DNA from: Larimichthys crocea | Lineage: Eukaryota > Chordata > Actinopteri > Sciaenidae | Assembly: GCF_000972845.2 (NCBI RefSeq) | Contig: NC_040018.1 | Coordinates: forward strand, 15,039,157 to 15,103,156 | DNA: 64,000 nucleotides | Direction of reading: 5' to 3' | Part shown: positions 1 to 10,689 of the stretch, one piece after another | Position numbering within the stretch: the first letter of the stretch is position 1 | Layout: the number at the start of each line of letters is the position of its first letter | Translations under genes and position numbers: made by a program | The notes under the pieces: generated by a model | Seen by the model: only the letters and a program-made list of their open reading frames with translations | What the model was told of the DNA's origin: nothing | The model's database searches: none

Positions 1-582
1 CCGTGAATAGCACACCTCTAACGCCCCCAGTGAGGTGACTATTTCAGTGAAAGTAGCAGCCACACAGTGTGATGAAATGTCAAGTACTGTGCGAGGAAAT
101 AGATAATTGATTAAACATGTACAAGACCAAAAAAAAAAAGGAATGAAGGAGTTATTATTATGGTTATTGTTATTATTGTTATTATTATTGTTATTATTTA
201 TCTATCAACTGTTTGTTGTTAGAAAAGGAAAGGAAATTAAAAGCCTTTTGCTATTTGTTACCATCTGGTAGGCGCTTATAAGAAAAGCTTTTTTGTATGT
301 GAAGCGGGGTTTCTCCCCTGTTTGGAGAGAGATAGATAGTTATACCGCTAGTCTGAGCCACCAGCTGGTCTCTAAGTCTAGTTTTGACTTAAAGTTAGGG
401 GTATGAAAGCACTGCTCCTGTGTTCTTAGGGAAGGTTTTTGTGTTCTTTATGGGGTGTTTTATCAGCTCATCTGTCAGTTCGCATTTATTGAGTACACAT
501 TGTCACAGTCATGCAAAATGTTTTTATTTTCATTTTATTGTACATATGGTTTATGTTGGCCGATCTACATGGACACAGCAAT
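1..582. other. Unassigned left flank
   Basis: No gene is supported here. A short TTA/TTG-rich simple repeat lies at about 154-200. The stretch just before 583 could be the 5' or inter-ORF region of the LINE that follows, but nothing in it identifies an ORF1. Confidence 0.4.
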
Positions 583-1411
583 GTAAAAGTTAAAATAACT
601 AGCTGGAATGTAAGAGGGATGAACAGCCCACTGAAAAGAGGGAAGGTGTATGCGCATTTACGTGCACTCAATCTTTAGGAGACGCACATAAAAAAAACAG
701 CAGCAAAAATACTTTGTCCCTCGTGGGCCTCCCAGGTTTATCAATCAAACTTCAGTACAAAATCTAGATAATTATCAATTATGATAAGAAAAAATATACC
801 ATTTATCCATTATCAAACCATTTCAGACCAGAGGGGTAGGTATGTGATAGTCAGTAGGACTCTGAACGCCATACCGTTAATATTAGTAAATGTTTATGGG
901 CCAAATTTTGATGACCCGCTTTTTTTTCAGAACCTCTGCAAGGCTTTGCCAAATTTAGCGGATTCAAGTGTAATTATGGGTTGGCGATTTCAACTATGTT
1001 CTGGATCCCATTCTTGATCGACAGCACTCCCAAACCAGTACTAGTACATGTAGAAACAGTGGCACACTTAATGATCTTATGCAGTCTTATAACCTGGTAG
1101 ATATCTGGAGGCTTCTTCATCCCACCACAAAGGATTTTTCCTTTTTTTCCACAGTACATAAATTCTACTCTAGGATTGATTTCTTTTTGGTGGATTCTAA
1201 ACTGTTACAGTCAGTAATCGACTGCACCTACCACAATATACTAAAATCAGATCACGCTCCTGTTTCGTTAAGTCTTGACTTGAACCACAAGAGAGGTGAA
1301 CATAGCTGGCGTTTGAATAATGCACTATTGAAAAATAAAGAGTTTTGTACCTATCTCTCTAAAAAAATAGAAACATATTTAAGCACCAACGATAAGTGCG
1401 ATGTACTGTAG
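583..1411 (+). pseudogene. LINE ORF2 endonuclease domain (broken)
   Basis: This is the N-terminal apurinic/apyrimidinic-like endonuclease of the LINE. In the intact family it nicks target DNA to prime reverse transcription. Visible motifs in order are ITSWNVRGM near 595, a remnant ETH after a stop near 680, DQRGRYVIV near 830, LVNVYGPN near 885, SRIDFFLVDS near 1170 and SDHAPVSLSL near 1250. Stops and frame changes near 680, 780, 1017 and 1411 interrupt it. The metal-binding and catalytic blocks are still readable, which suggests moderate age. Confidence 0.8.
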
Positions 1412-1507
1412 ATGATTCCACTCTGTGGGAGGCCATGAAGGCTGTCCTTAGGGGCCATATAATATCGTATGAGATAGCTGAGAAAAACTAAACTATCTAA
1501 ACTAAGA

Positions 1508-3045
1508 TTGACTGAAATTGATGATCAATTGACCAAGCTAGAAGCTTCATATAAAACTGAACGTAAAATAGAAGTGCTTAATAAAATAACCGCTCTACGG
1601 TATGAATATAATTCTATAATGTCAGAGGGTATTAGCTTGCCAGCTGAGGCAAATGCAGGCTTCCAAAGCCATACATTGTATCAAATCTGAGAGAGGTACT
1701 TTGCATATGGACCCAGTGAAGATCAATGAATGTTTTGCAGATTTCTATGCTAATGTTTACAGGTCACAGGGCGACCTAGATTCTCAAACTTTTGCTAATT
1801 TTTTTGAGAATTTATACCTACCCAAACTGTCATTGGACTCAGTCGATATGCTAGATAAAAGTAGCAATCTGGATGAGATTACACAGGTTATCTCTTCGTT
1901 CCCCAATAACAAGGCGCCAGGTCCGGATGGTTTTAACGTAGAATCTTTCAAAAAATTTGGCTCTAAGCTGTCACCTTTGCTCTTACGGATGTTCAACCAT
2001 ACGATGCTGACCTCTGGTTTGCCGCCTACCTTATACAAAGCTAATATCTCGCTAATTCCAAAGCCAGGTCATGACCCTCAGGGGGTGTCATCATATCGCC
2101 CATTTTCATTATTACCCATCAAAACCAAAATTCTTGGTAAAGTTCTGGCCAATAGACTTAAGAATTGCATGTGTTCTATCATACATCCAGATCAAACTGG
2201 CTTTATGCCTGGTCGACATATGTATTTCAATCTACGCCGACTTTTCAACGTATTATATGCCAAGCATTCAGGAGAGGCGGTCGTTATATCACTTGATCCA
2301 CAGCACGCCAAGTAGTAGTAGTAGAGTGGCCCTATATGATGTCCGTGCTTAAAAGTTTGGATTTGGACCCTCCTTCATGAAATGGATTGAAATAATTTAT
2401 TCACGACCGACTGCATCAGTTATCACCAATCAAAATATCTCCCCTCCATTTGCAATACACTGCGGAACCTGCCAGAGTTGCCCCCTCTCCCCCTTTCTGT
2501 TCGCAATCATCATTGAACCGCTCGCTGCTAGTATCAGACAGAGCCCTTTATTCTCCCCCATTGACATGTTTGGCTATAAGCACTATCTTTCGCTGTATGC
2601 AGACGATATCCTCCTGTACATTTCACAACCCTAGGTATCAATACCTCCTCTTCTGGCTCTCATTAATAAATTTGGCAAACTCTCAGGATTCTCCATCAAC
2701 TGGGAGAAAAGTGAACTTATGCCAGTCTCTGCAACTGTTGAGAAGGAATATTTACAATCTATTACATTTAAGAAATCCTACAAAACTTATACATATTTAG
2801 GTGTGACTGTCACCAAAAACCCAAATGAGCTCCTCCGATTAAACTGGCAAAGTAAAATTGAGAAACTCAAAACCAATATCGAGTTTTGGAAAACCCTCCC
2901 AATATCCATGGTTGGGAAGATGAATGCAATCAAGATGATCGTATTGCCCCGCTTTCTCCATCTTTTCCAATCCATTCCATGTTTTATTCCATTATCATGC
3001 TTTAAACAGAGACTCAATCATTATGCCTTTCATTTGGAGTTATAA
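1508..3045 (+). pseudogene. LINE ORF2 reverse transcriptase domain (broken)
   Basis: This is the RT domain of the same LINE. Motifs in order: NNKAPGPDGFNVESFKKFG near 1905, SLIPKPGHDP near 2050, SYRPFSLLPIKTKILGKVLA near 2090, DQTGFMPGRH near 2190, VISLD near 2285 and the catalytic YADDILLYIS near 2600. Frames change near 1690, 2315-2377 and 2634-2719. The catalytic aspartates are preserved in the remnants, but the reading frame is not. The 1508-1690 piece is the coiled linker between endonuclease and RT. Confidence 0.85.
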
Positions 3046-4243
3046 AACTATTAGAATCTCTAAAAAACACCTATCAAAACCAAAGGGTATTGGAGGGTTT
3101 GCATTACCAAATTTTAAATTATATTATTTGGCTGTGCATCAGTCATGGTGGAAAAAGGGTGTTCAGAAAGAATGCTCTGCAAAAAAACTTTACCCGCTCT
3201 TCTTAACAGTCCCGCTGCTGTTAAAAAGACATACTTTATTAACAGTTTTGTAATTGGTAACACTATAAGAATCTGGAAACAGATAAAATATCACATTGAG
3301 ACACATTGAGGGTCTGACTGATAACGTTTTCCTCCTCTGGAAACAGAAAGGCATTCGCAACATAGATGATCTATACATTAATGGCATTTTTGGATCATAC
3401 TCACAACTTATAGCTAAATACGACATCCCTAGATCTGGCCTTTTTCGATTCTTTCAAATCCGAAATTATCTCAGGATACATTTACCCAACTTTGAGATCT
3501 TGGCAGACCATGGGGTCCTTGAGGCAATAAACAAATTTGACCCTGGTGCTAAAGGGGCAGTTTCATTCTTTTACCAGATTCTGCAAAACAACACTTCATT
3601 GAATACAGCAAGTATTAGGCAGGCGTGGAAGGATGAAGGATGAGCTGAATGTAGAATTGGAAGAAAAAGTACGGGATGAATGTCTGAAAAGTATACATGA
3701 CTGTTCTGTAAATGTCAGGCATTGCCTTATGCAGTTTAAGACACTACATATACTCTATTATTCCAGAGAAAAACTGCACAGTTTCTTTCCTGATGTCTCA
3801 CCCATTTGCAACAGATGCAAGTCTGTGACTGGTAATTTAGTACACTCCTTTTGGTTATGCAGTAAATTGTACACATACTGGAAAAATTTTCATTGCTTCT
3901 CTATGGCTTATGGGAAATGTTGGGAGCCTGATCCGCTCGTAGCCATTCTCGGGGCAACCACCCCTTTGTCTTTTGCTGATAAATATCAGAAAAAGGCTAT
4001 TTTGTTTGGAACAGTGATTGCAAAGAAGTTAATCCTTCAGACCTGGAAGCCGGACACTGCACCCACATACGACATGTGGCTAAGAGAAATGGCGAATATG
4101 CTTCACCTGGAGAGATTGAGACTTTGTAATGAAGACAGAGAAGAAATGTTAAAAAAAATGTGGGACCCTGCAAATGCTCCAAAGAAAAGACTAGTGTGTC
4201 AATGTGAAATACTGGTGACCTTTTATTATTTACATACCAAATG
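3023..4243 (+). pseudogene. LINE ORF2 C-terminal region with CCHC-like knuckle
   Basis: This is the thumb/C-terminal part of ORF2, spread over frames at 3023-3253, 3296-3643 and 3633-4243. The text around 3800-3880 reads CNRCKS...NLVHSFWLCSKL, a C-x2-C...H...C arrangement typical of the C-terminal zinc knuckle of L1/Tx1 ORF2. The terminal piece of about 200 codons is the longest undamaged segment of the element and ends with a TGA at about 4242. Confidence 0.75.
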
Positions 4244-4380
4244 AGCTGATTCTGTTCATGTTCTATTTGTGTGTATTGGGGTGGGGGGAGGGTTTTGTTT
4301 TGTTTCCCCTGTGTGTCCTGTGTTTCTTACAACAGCAACAACAACAATCATCAATGTATTTCAACACTGTACATTCAACA

Positions 4381-4441
4381 TTCATTTGAAAACATTCGTT
4401 TTTAGTGCAAAATTCATTTGAACACATTCATTTTTAGTGCA
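4381..4441. repeat. Two-copy direct repeat, about 30 bp
   Basis: Two near-identical copies read TTCATTTGAA(A/C)ACATTC followed by TTTTTAGTGCA, starting at about 4381 and 4411. They lie between the LINE 3' end and the piggyBac copy. Confidence 0.6.
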
Positions 4442-4681
4442 GTATACATTGAACACACTAAACATTTAGGATAGAGGTAGCCGGCTGAACATGCTTTCAA
4501 GTATAGGCCTACACTGACTGACTGAACAACAAAATAAAATAGGTTGTAGAACAAAGAGCAAAGCAATGCATTGAATGCCAAAAAAAAATTACATCTTTTC
4601 CTGGAATATTTGGCACATTTTGATGTGTGTGCTTGTGAACTCTATGTCCGACTGCATTCTCCTGTCTTTCCTGTTTTTCTT

Positions 4682-6405
4682 CTACACTCCATGGTACAAC
4701 TTGAAGCACTCAGCGTGCAGTGGTACTTTGCATTTCTCACATGCATAGGTAGTGCGTTTCTCACAATGGCGACATCTCTGGAACCGGTGCATTGTGTTAA
4801 TTGGCCAGTGTTGTATCTTGCCTGATCTTCAACAGTAGCACTCAGTAGAGATCTTTCCATGGCTCAGTGGTTTCGTTCCAAACCTTTGCAGAAGAGACTG
4901 TGAGACTATCTGTGAGAAGATGAGCAGGTCGAAGGTCCCTCCAATAACATCTCTGTAAAAGAGATGGCCATTTACAAGAGCACTGTTGATAGACCATGCA
5001 AAGATGGGCCACCACCACTTCTTTGACCTGATTGAGATATGGTATCGTGAAACCTGTAGGTTGTGAAGGTCTACACCACCCATGTGCTCATTGTATCGGC
5101 TGATGCATTTTGGTTGTTGGACGTTGTCAAAGGCACGTCGATGCCTGTTCCATCTCTTGACAGAGGTCTCAGTGTATGTTTCATCCATATTTGTTGCTAC
5201 TGTGACAATGTTATTGTCTTTCCAACGGACCAGCAGCTTCTTTTCTTGACACAGAACCTCAGAGGTTCCCCTGGGTGACTTCATGAAGGCATTCAGTGGT
5301 GCGAATGGGACATCAAACAGGCAGTTCTGCCTCATGGTTCCAGAGCTTGCATATCCTCTTTTTGTCATCTCATCCATGAGTGAAAGAGTGGTAAAGAGGT
5401 TGTCATGGAAGAACTTGCAACCCTGAGGCACCTGAGCTTGCTCTGCCAAACCTATGACAACACTGGGTCCCTGACCCAACCCTGTCTCTGGGAGGAGAGT
5501 GTGCGATCCACAATATGGCTCCATGTGGTACATGTATCCACTGGATGAGGCGAGGCTCCATACCTTGTAACCAAAACGAATTGGTTTGCCTTTGATGAAT
5601 TGTTTACATCCATGTTGACCGTAGTATGAGATCATGCTCTCATCCACTAAGAGACATTCCTGAAATGGCATGATTTTGTATGATTGATTGAGCTCAAAGA
5701 AGATGGGTCTAACCTTAAAAAATGGGTCATAAGTGATCTTGGTGTTGTCAACCACATGAACTGAGGCCATTATATCATCAAAGCGGTTTCTCCGCATTGC
5801 ACCTGAAATGCTCTCATTGTGTACATCATCGTCAACTGACCAGTACATGTGTCTTCTTGGGACAGAGCTGTATCCACTTGCAATTAGGATCCCATAGAAG
5901 GTGAGGAGCTCATCTATACTTAGGTTCAGTTGCTTTCCCTTGGTCTAGGTGGAGTAGAGGTTGGACATTTCAACTGTGATCTCTCTCAGGGTGGGTGGAT
6001 ACATCAGTAAGAAAACATCCAATGGGTTGGGGCAGCTTTGTTTTATACATTCTGCAGCATTTGGTCTGTATACTGCGTATTCTGGAATAACAGCAGTGGA
6101 AGGCCTCTTGGATCGCTTAAATACTCTATCTTTATTTTTGACCACTTGCAGTTTTGACCTTGGTTCTTCTGGTTGACTTGGCTGAACCCTTTGGCGCTTC
6201 AAGGCCCTTGCGTCTTTTGGATGGCCCCTCTGGCGCTTAGAGGCCCCTGGGTCTTCTAGCTGGTCCCTCTGGAGGCTAGAGGCCTTTGCATTTTCTGGCT
6301 GGCCCCTCTGGAGGCTAGAGGCCCTTGGGTCTTCTAGCTGGCCTTCATTGTTATGGCGTGAGGTGGGGGAGCTGGAACAGGGGAAGGGGGAAGAAGGTTG
6401 GGGGG
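4682..6405 (-). pseudogene. piggyBac-type transposase with two in-frame stops
   Basis: This is a piggyBac (DDE_Tnp_1_7) transposase, a cut-and-paste enzyme that targets TTAA. Reading leftwards, one frame can be followed from about 6405 to a final TAG at 4682-4684. Only a TAG at 5945-5947 and a TGA at 4829-4831 break it, both in frame with the flanking sequence. The three catalytic aspartates are present in the contexts LLVDESMISYYG, FFHDNLFTT and GGVDLHNLQVSRY. After the second stop the C-terminal cysteine-rich domain is intact (CRHCEKRTTYACEKCKVPLH then C). The N-terminal part holds a tandem 13-residue repeat. It is either a recently dead transposon or a domesticated copy with errors. The terminal inverted repeats were not located. 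Confidence 0.85.
6195..6350 (-). repeat. 39-bp tandem repeat coding 13-residue units in piggyBac N-terminus
   Basis: Four units of about 39 bp encode, on the minus strand, variants of LEDPRASSLQRGQ, PENAKASSLQRDQ, LEDPGASKRQRGH and PKDARALKRQRVQ. The phase is preserved at three bases per codon, so the expansion happened while the frame was open. The units are basic, rich in Arg/Gln and Ser, and lie N-terminal to the transposase core. Confidence 0.8.
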
Positions 6406-6409
6406 GGGG

Positions 6410-6900
6410 GGGAAGGGGAGGCCATCATTCCAATCATGCACTGTTTGCATAACTTCTGCATAAGAGATAGATATATTTCACACCTTTCGTCCAACTCTGG
6501 TTGACCCTGCTTTGACAGTTTTACGACTTTGACCTTTGACCCAAAAAGGGGTCATTGGCTGTGCTGACAGCCAATAGCACACACACACACACACATACAC
6601 ACACACAGACATATTGCATGACATTGCATTAAATGGAGTTTTAGAATTAAAGTTCTGTAAACGGGCATGTGCGCACACAGATAAGACCCCAAATGAGAGA
6701 AAGGAGGTATTTCTGGTCTTCTCCCCTCATGAAGTCATGGAGTTAAAGTTAAAAGGAATGTTCTCAGTCGACACACACACACACACGCTGATAAGACTGT
6801 GTAAGTGTAAGAATATCCTGGAAATGACCGGAACACAGATGCCATCAACTTTGCCCATGTAAACGATCCTCTAATCACTGATAATCAGGCCTTAGAACAA
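6410..6900. repeat. Spacer with poly-G run and CA microsatellites
   Basis: A run of 13 G at 6400-6412 is followed by short CA repeats at about 6579-6607 and 6770-6787. No gene is seen between the piggyBac copy and the Polinton. Confidence 0.6.
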
Positions 6901-7030
6901 GGGAGAGAGTTGCAAATTTGAAAAAATTCTGAACCGCAAAATTGTTATTTTTTACAGAAGTCCAGATCAGCAACCGCTCTCTCAATTTGAGACGGCTTTC
7001 TCCGACAGAACAAATCTTCTGTTTCTCTTT

Positions 7031-9745
7031 TTGTTCCAGAACCATTATTATGGTATCAAAAATCTGAAAGCCTTTCTCGGGGTTCCGTACGTCTGTCATT
7101 ACTGCTACAAAAGCTACATGAAGCCCTACGCCCACCAATGCAAAGGTCACTGCTCTGTGTGTAACAACCCTGATTGCACTGAGCAGGAGCTCAAACCCGT
7201 ATCATGCAGCGACTGCAACAGGACGTGTCGTACGGCTCTGTGTTTTGACAGGCACAAGGAGCCTAGAGAAAGACCTTTGGGTGAAACACATAGCAGTATA
7301 TGCGATACAATCAAAAGATGTCAGAGTTGCAAAAAAATTACCACATCTCACAATCACAAAAGCCAGCGGCCTAAATGCAACATCTGCGGAATGAAATTAG
7401 ACTCTGACGCTGGTGATCACCTCTGCTTCATTCAGCCTTTGCCTCCGACTAGAGACCATGCAGAGAAATTGTTTTTTTTTATGACTTTGAAACATTTGTT
7501 GTTCAACAGAACGTGCACAAACCTTTTCTTGTCTGCACCAAAACACTGAGTGGCGTGCGGTGGATGTCTTATGATTTGTACTGTGTCAGGGACTTTCTCT
7601 TGCATTTCAGGAGGCCCGTGTACCTAAACAGTGTGTTTGTAGCTCACAATGCTAAAGGTTTTGACAGCTATTTTATCCTCAACACCATGATAGAGATGGG
7701 AATGCAACCTTCTCTCATCATGCAGGGCAGTAAAATTCTCTGTTTCCAAGACCCTGATTTTAATCTGAAATTCATCGACTCTCTGTCTTTCCTCACCATG
7801 CGTCTCAGCGCCATGCCCAAGGCGTTGGGTTTCTCTGATCAGACCAAGGGTCATTTCCCTCACGGTTTCAGTTCAGAGAAGAATTTGCAGTATATCGAAG
7901 CTTATCCTCCGCCGCATGATTATGGCGTGGAACGTATGACTCCTGCTCAGCAGCAAGTGTTTTACGGCTGGTACAGAGAGGTGAGTCAGGGTACGTTTGA
8001 CTTTGAGAAGGAAGCTCGGCTGTACTGTGTAATGATGTTGACATTCTTGCCAAGGGCTGCGTCCTGTTCATAAATCAGTTCCTCACTGACACGGGCGTAG
8101 ACCCTTTTAGTTGCATCACCATCGCCTCTGCATGCATGAAGGTGTTTCTCACAAAATTCCTCCCATCCAAAACTCTGGCCATACCTTCGCCGGATAACTA
8201 CAGGTGTTTTTATCCAGCATGCGTTAAACAAGAGGGAGAAACAGGTAGGACCGTACTTTGTTGACGGTTTTGCTAAAATAGACGGTGTTGCTTATGCTTG
8301 GGAGTTTATGGGGTTCTTTTACCACAGTTGCTCGTCTTGTTTTAACCCCCACGACCCCTTTGAGGAGCTGCATGCGGCTAGTGAGGAGAAAATGCAGGCT
8401 TTGAAATCTGTTTACGGTGTTCAGATGGTTGTCATGTGGAAGCATAAATGGTCGGCTTTGAAAAATGTGCATGCGGGTGTAAAAGCTCCCTCCCGAACCT
8501 CTGTGCCCCCAGACGCTCTCTTTGGTGGTAGAACGAGCGCTGTGAGGCTGAGGTACATGGCTGGGTCTAACGAGACTGTGCACTATGTAGATGTCACTTC
8601 TCTGTATCCGTATGTAAACTGTAATTTTTCCTATCCGCTAGGTCACCCCACCATCATCCACAAAGACTTTGATCACACTCAAAACTACTTTGGGTTCATC
8701 AAAGCCACCATCCACCCTCCTAGAGGGCTCTTGTTCCCCATGTTACCTTACAAAACATCTAGAGGTAAATTGGTGTTCATCCTCTGTCGTACCTGCGCTG
8801 AAATCAACAATCAGAGGAGTCCGTGTAGACACGACGAGCAGGCCAGAGCATTGACGGGAGTGTGGGTCAGCGTTGAAGTGAACAAGGCTCTTGAGGTTGG
8901 TCATAGGGTAGGTAAGATCATTGAAATGTGGCACTTTGACAGGTGTAGCGACTCCATTTTTGTCGGCTACATGCACACCTTCCTGAAAGGTAAGCAGGAA
9001 GCTTCAGGCTACCCAGCTGAGGCCACTGATCAGGAAAGCAGAGAAAAGTACATCAGGGACTACGAGCTGCATTAAGGCGTGCGCCTAGATGCTGACAAGA
9101 TTGAGGTGAACCCTGCAAAGAGACAGGTGGCTAAACTATGTCTCAACAGTTTCTGGGGAAAGTTTGCGCAGAGAAGCAATCTGGCACAGACCACCCTGGT
9201 CAGCGACCCTGAAGACTTTCTCCGCTTCATGTTTTCCGGTGAAATACTTTAATTTTCTGAACGACAAGACCGCTATGATTCAGTGGAATTACCACAAGCG
9301 GTGCGTCGTGCCTCTGGGTAGAGCTAATAATGTGTTCATCGCTGCATTCACTACTGCTTATGCCCGTCTCAAGCTGTACAGTTATCTAGAGCAGGTGCAG
9401 GAAAATGTTCTCTACATGGATACTGACAGTCTGATATATCTGGTGAAAGAAGGGGGGACACCTCTGAAATTGGGGAATTATCTGGGGGATTTGACCGATC
9501 AGCTGGATGGTGACACCATTCAAGAATTTGCAGCCGCTGGTCCCAAAAGTTACACCTACCAGACGAGACAAAAGAAAAAGGTAGTATTGCGTGTCAAGGG
9601 TATCACTCAGACTAGAGAATGCTGTGAGCAGGTCAACTTTGAGAGCGTCAGAGAGCTGGTGGAGGGTTACCTTGAGGGCTCTCGAGGGGGCGTTATTGAG
9701 ACCCCTCAGCATAACATCAGACGTAATAAAAAGAGCTTTCTCTAG
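7031..9745 (+). pseudogene. Protein-primed family B DNA polymerase (Polinton), broken
   Basis: In the family this enzyme copies the linear element from a terminal protein. The N-terminal segment (about 7031-7470) has many Cys/His pairs, such as CHYCYKSY and CNICGM, suggesting zinc binding. Exonuclease motif I reads YDFET near 7480, directly after a run of T where the frame changes. Motif II reads AHNAKGFDSYFIL near 7640 and motif III YCVNDVDILAKG near 8020. Polymerase motif A is DVTSLYPYVN near 8590, motif B LCLNSFWGKF near 9140 and motif C YMDTDSLIYL near 9415. Breaks: frameshifts near 7475, 8020, 8240 and 9235 and an in-frame TAA at 9073. All catalytic motifs survive as remnants. Confidence 0.9.
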
Positions 9746-9760
9746 AAAAATTGCAATTGA

Positions 9761-10160
9761 GTGGTGTATGACAAGAGACGTCTCTTTAGCGACGGCACAA
9801 CAGCGAAACAAACAATCAGACAAACCAAAAGACTCAAAAAAACAAACAAAAAAAACAACAAAAAAATTTCACACTTTGCTAACGTGGAGGAAGTTCATTT
9901 TGATCCCAGACTCGCAGCACCCTTTTCATGTATGATTGTGGGTCCCAGTGGGTGTGGGAAAACATATTTTGTAAAAAGTGTTATCGAAAATTGTGAACAT
10001 GTAATAAATGGTGTACCTGAAAATATTGTGTGGATATATACTTCCTTTCTGCAAAAACTGCAAAAAATTAATAAAAAGATTAAGTTTGTTGAAGGACTGC
10101 CTGATTGTTTTGATGACACAGAGCTGTTTCCTCCTGATCAGAACCATTTGATTATTATTA
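9761..10160 (+). pseudogene. Polinton packaging ATPase (A32/FtsK-HerA type), 3' truncated
   Basis: This would power genome packaging into the capsid in an intact element. A basic, Lys/Asn-rich start is followed by the family's entry motif FDPRLAAPFSCMIVGPSGCG, which contains Walker A (GPSGCGKT). The Walker B region begins as NHLIII near 10145 but is cut there. From about 10162 the same strand reads the antisense of the protease 3' end, so the C-terminal half of the ATPase has been lost by deletion. It follows the polymerase on the same strand with about 15 bases between. Confidence 0.85.
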
Positions 10161-10164
10161 TGGT

Positions 10165-10657
10165 TAAAACATCCAGAGCTTCGATTTCTGATACAGCGTC
10201 GATATTTCTCCACAAAGTGTGATACAGTCTGATTATTTTTTATCACATCGTCGTCATACAGAGACAACAGTCGTTCAAAGGATACTCCGCAGGCCCTATG
10301 GCAGAGATAATAAACACAGTGTTGACCGCATATGGTGGACAGGGTGTGTTGAAGCTGACGATCGTGGTACAATATCCGGTCAGAACGCTGCTCTAAAAAC
10401 TGTAAGATGCTTGAGGGATAATGAGCAAAGTCCGGATCAAAACCATAAGAGTCAAAAACGGTGGCTACGCCACCCTCTTCCAGAGTCAAAGAGAGCCAGT
10501 GCTCACCAGGCAGGTCCGCGGGGTGTGTGTTGACTATAAAGTAGACTGGGGTGTCAAAGGAACGTGTCAGTAACGGCAGCTGATCAGAAGCCCACACGCC
10601 ACAGAATACATCTCCTAGCAGACAATGTAAAAGATTTTCCAGTTCATGATTATTCAT
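10165..10657 (-). CDS. Adenain-like cysteine protease (Polinton), possibly 3' truncated
   Basis: This is the maturation protease of the capsid proteins in Polintons and adenoviruses. The frame is open from ATG at 10657 (MNNHELENLL) through about 160 residues. Expected catalytic blocks are visible: the His in GEHWLSLTL, the acidic residue in FDSYGFDP, and the Gln/Cys block ICGQHCVYYL. The Cys is followed by a conserved basic tail ending FVEKYRRC. The reading frame then continues to 9926 only because it crosses the deletion into antisense ATPase sequence, so the last 80 codons are not protease. It is the least damaged gene of the element. The surrounding genes are dead, so expression is unlikely. 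Confidence 0.85.
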
Positions 10658-10689
10658 GTTTTGTTTTTGTTTTTTTGTTTTTTTAATAA

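Larger units (their letters stand above)
583..4430 (+). mobile_element. Degenerate L1/Tx1-type non-LTR retrotransposon (LINE), ORF2 region
   Basis: A single decayed ORF2 can be followed through all three forward frames, in the order apurinic endonuclease, reverse transcriptase, C-terminal domain with a CCHC-like cluster. The endonuclease opens with SWNVRGM and closes with SDHAP; the RT has NNKAPGPDGF and YADD; the C-terminal part has C-x2-C...H...C. This domain order and these motifs are those of the L1/Tx1 group common in fish. At least nine frameshifts or stops separate the pieces, so the copy is dead. No ORF1 is recognisable upstream and no clear poly(A) tail or target duplication was seen. 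The 3' untranslated part probably runs to about 4430. Confidence 0.85.

Noticed and set aside
7624..8583. Minus-strand open frames opposite the Polinton polymerase
   Set aside because: Antisense shadows of PolB; the + strand carries all polymerase motifs.
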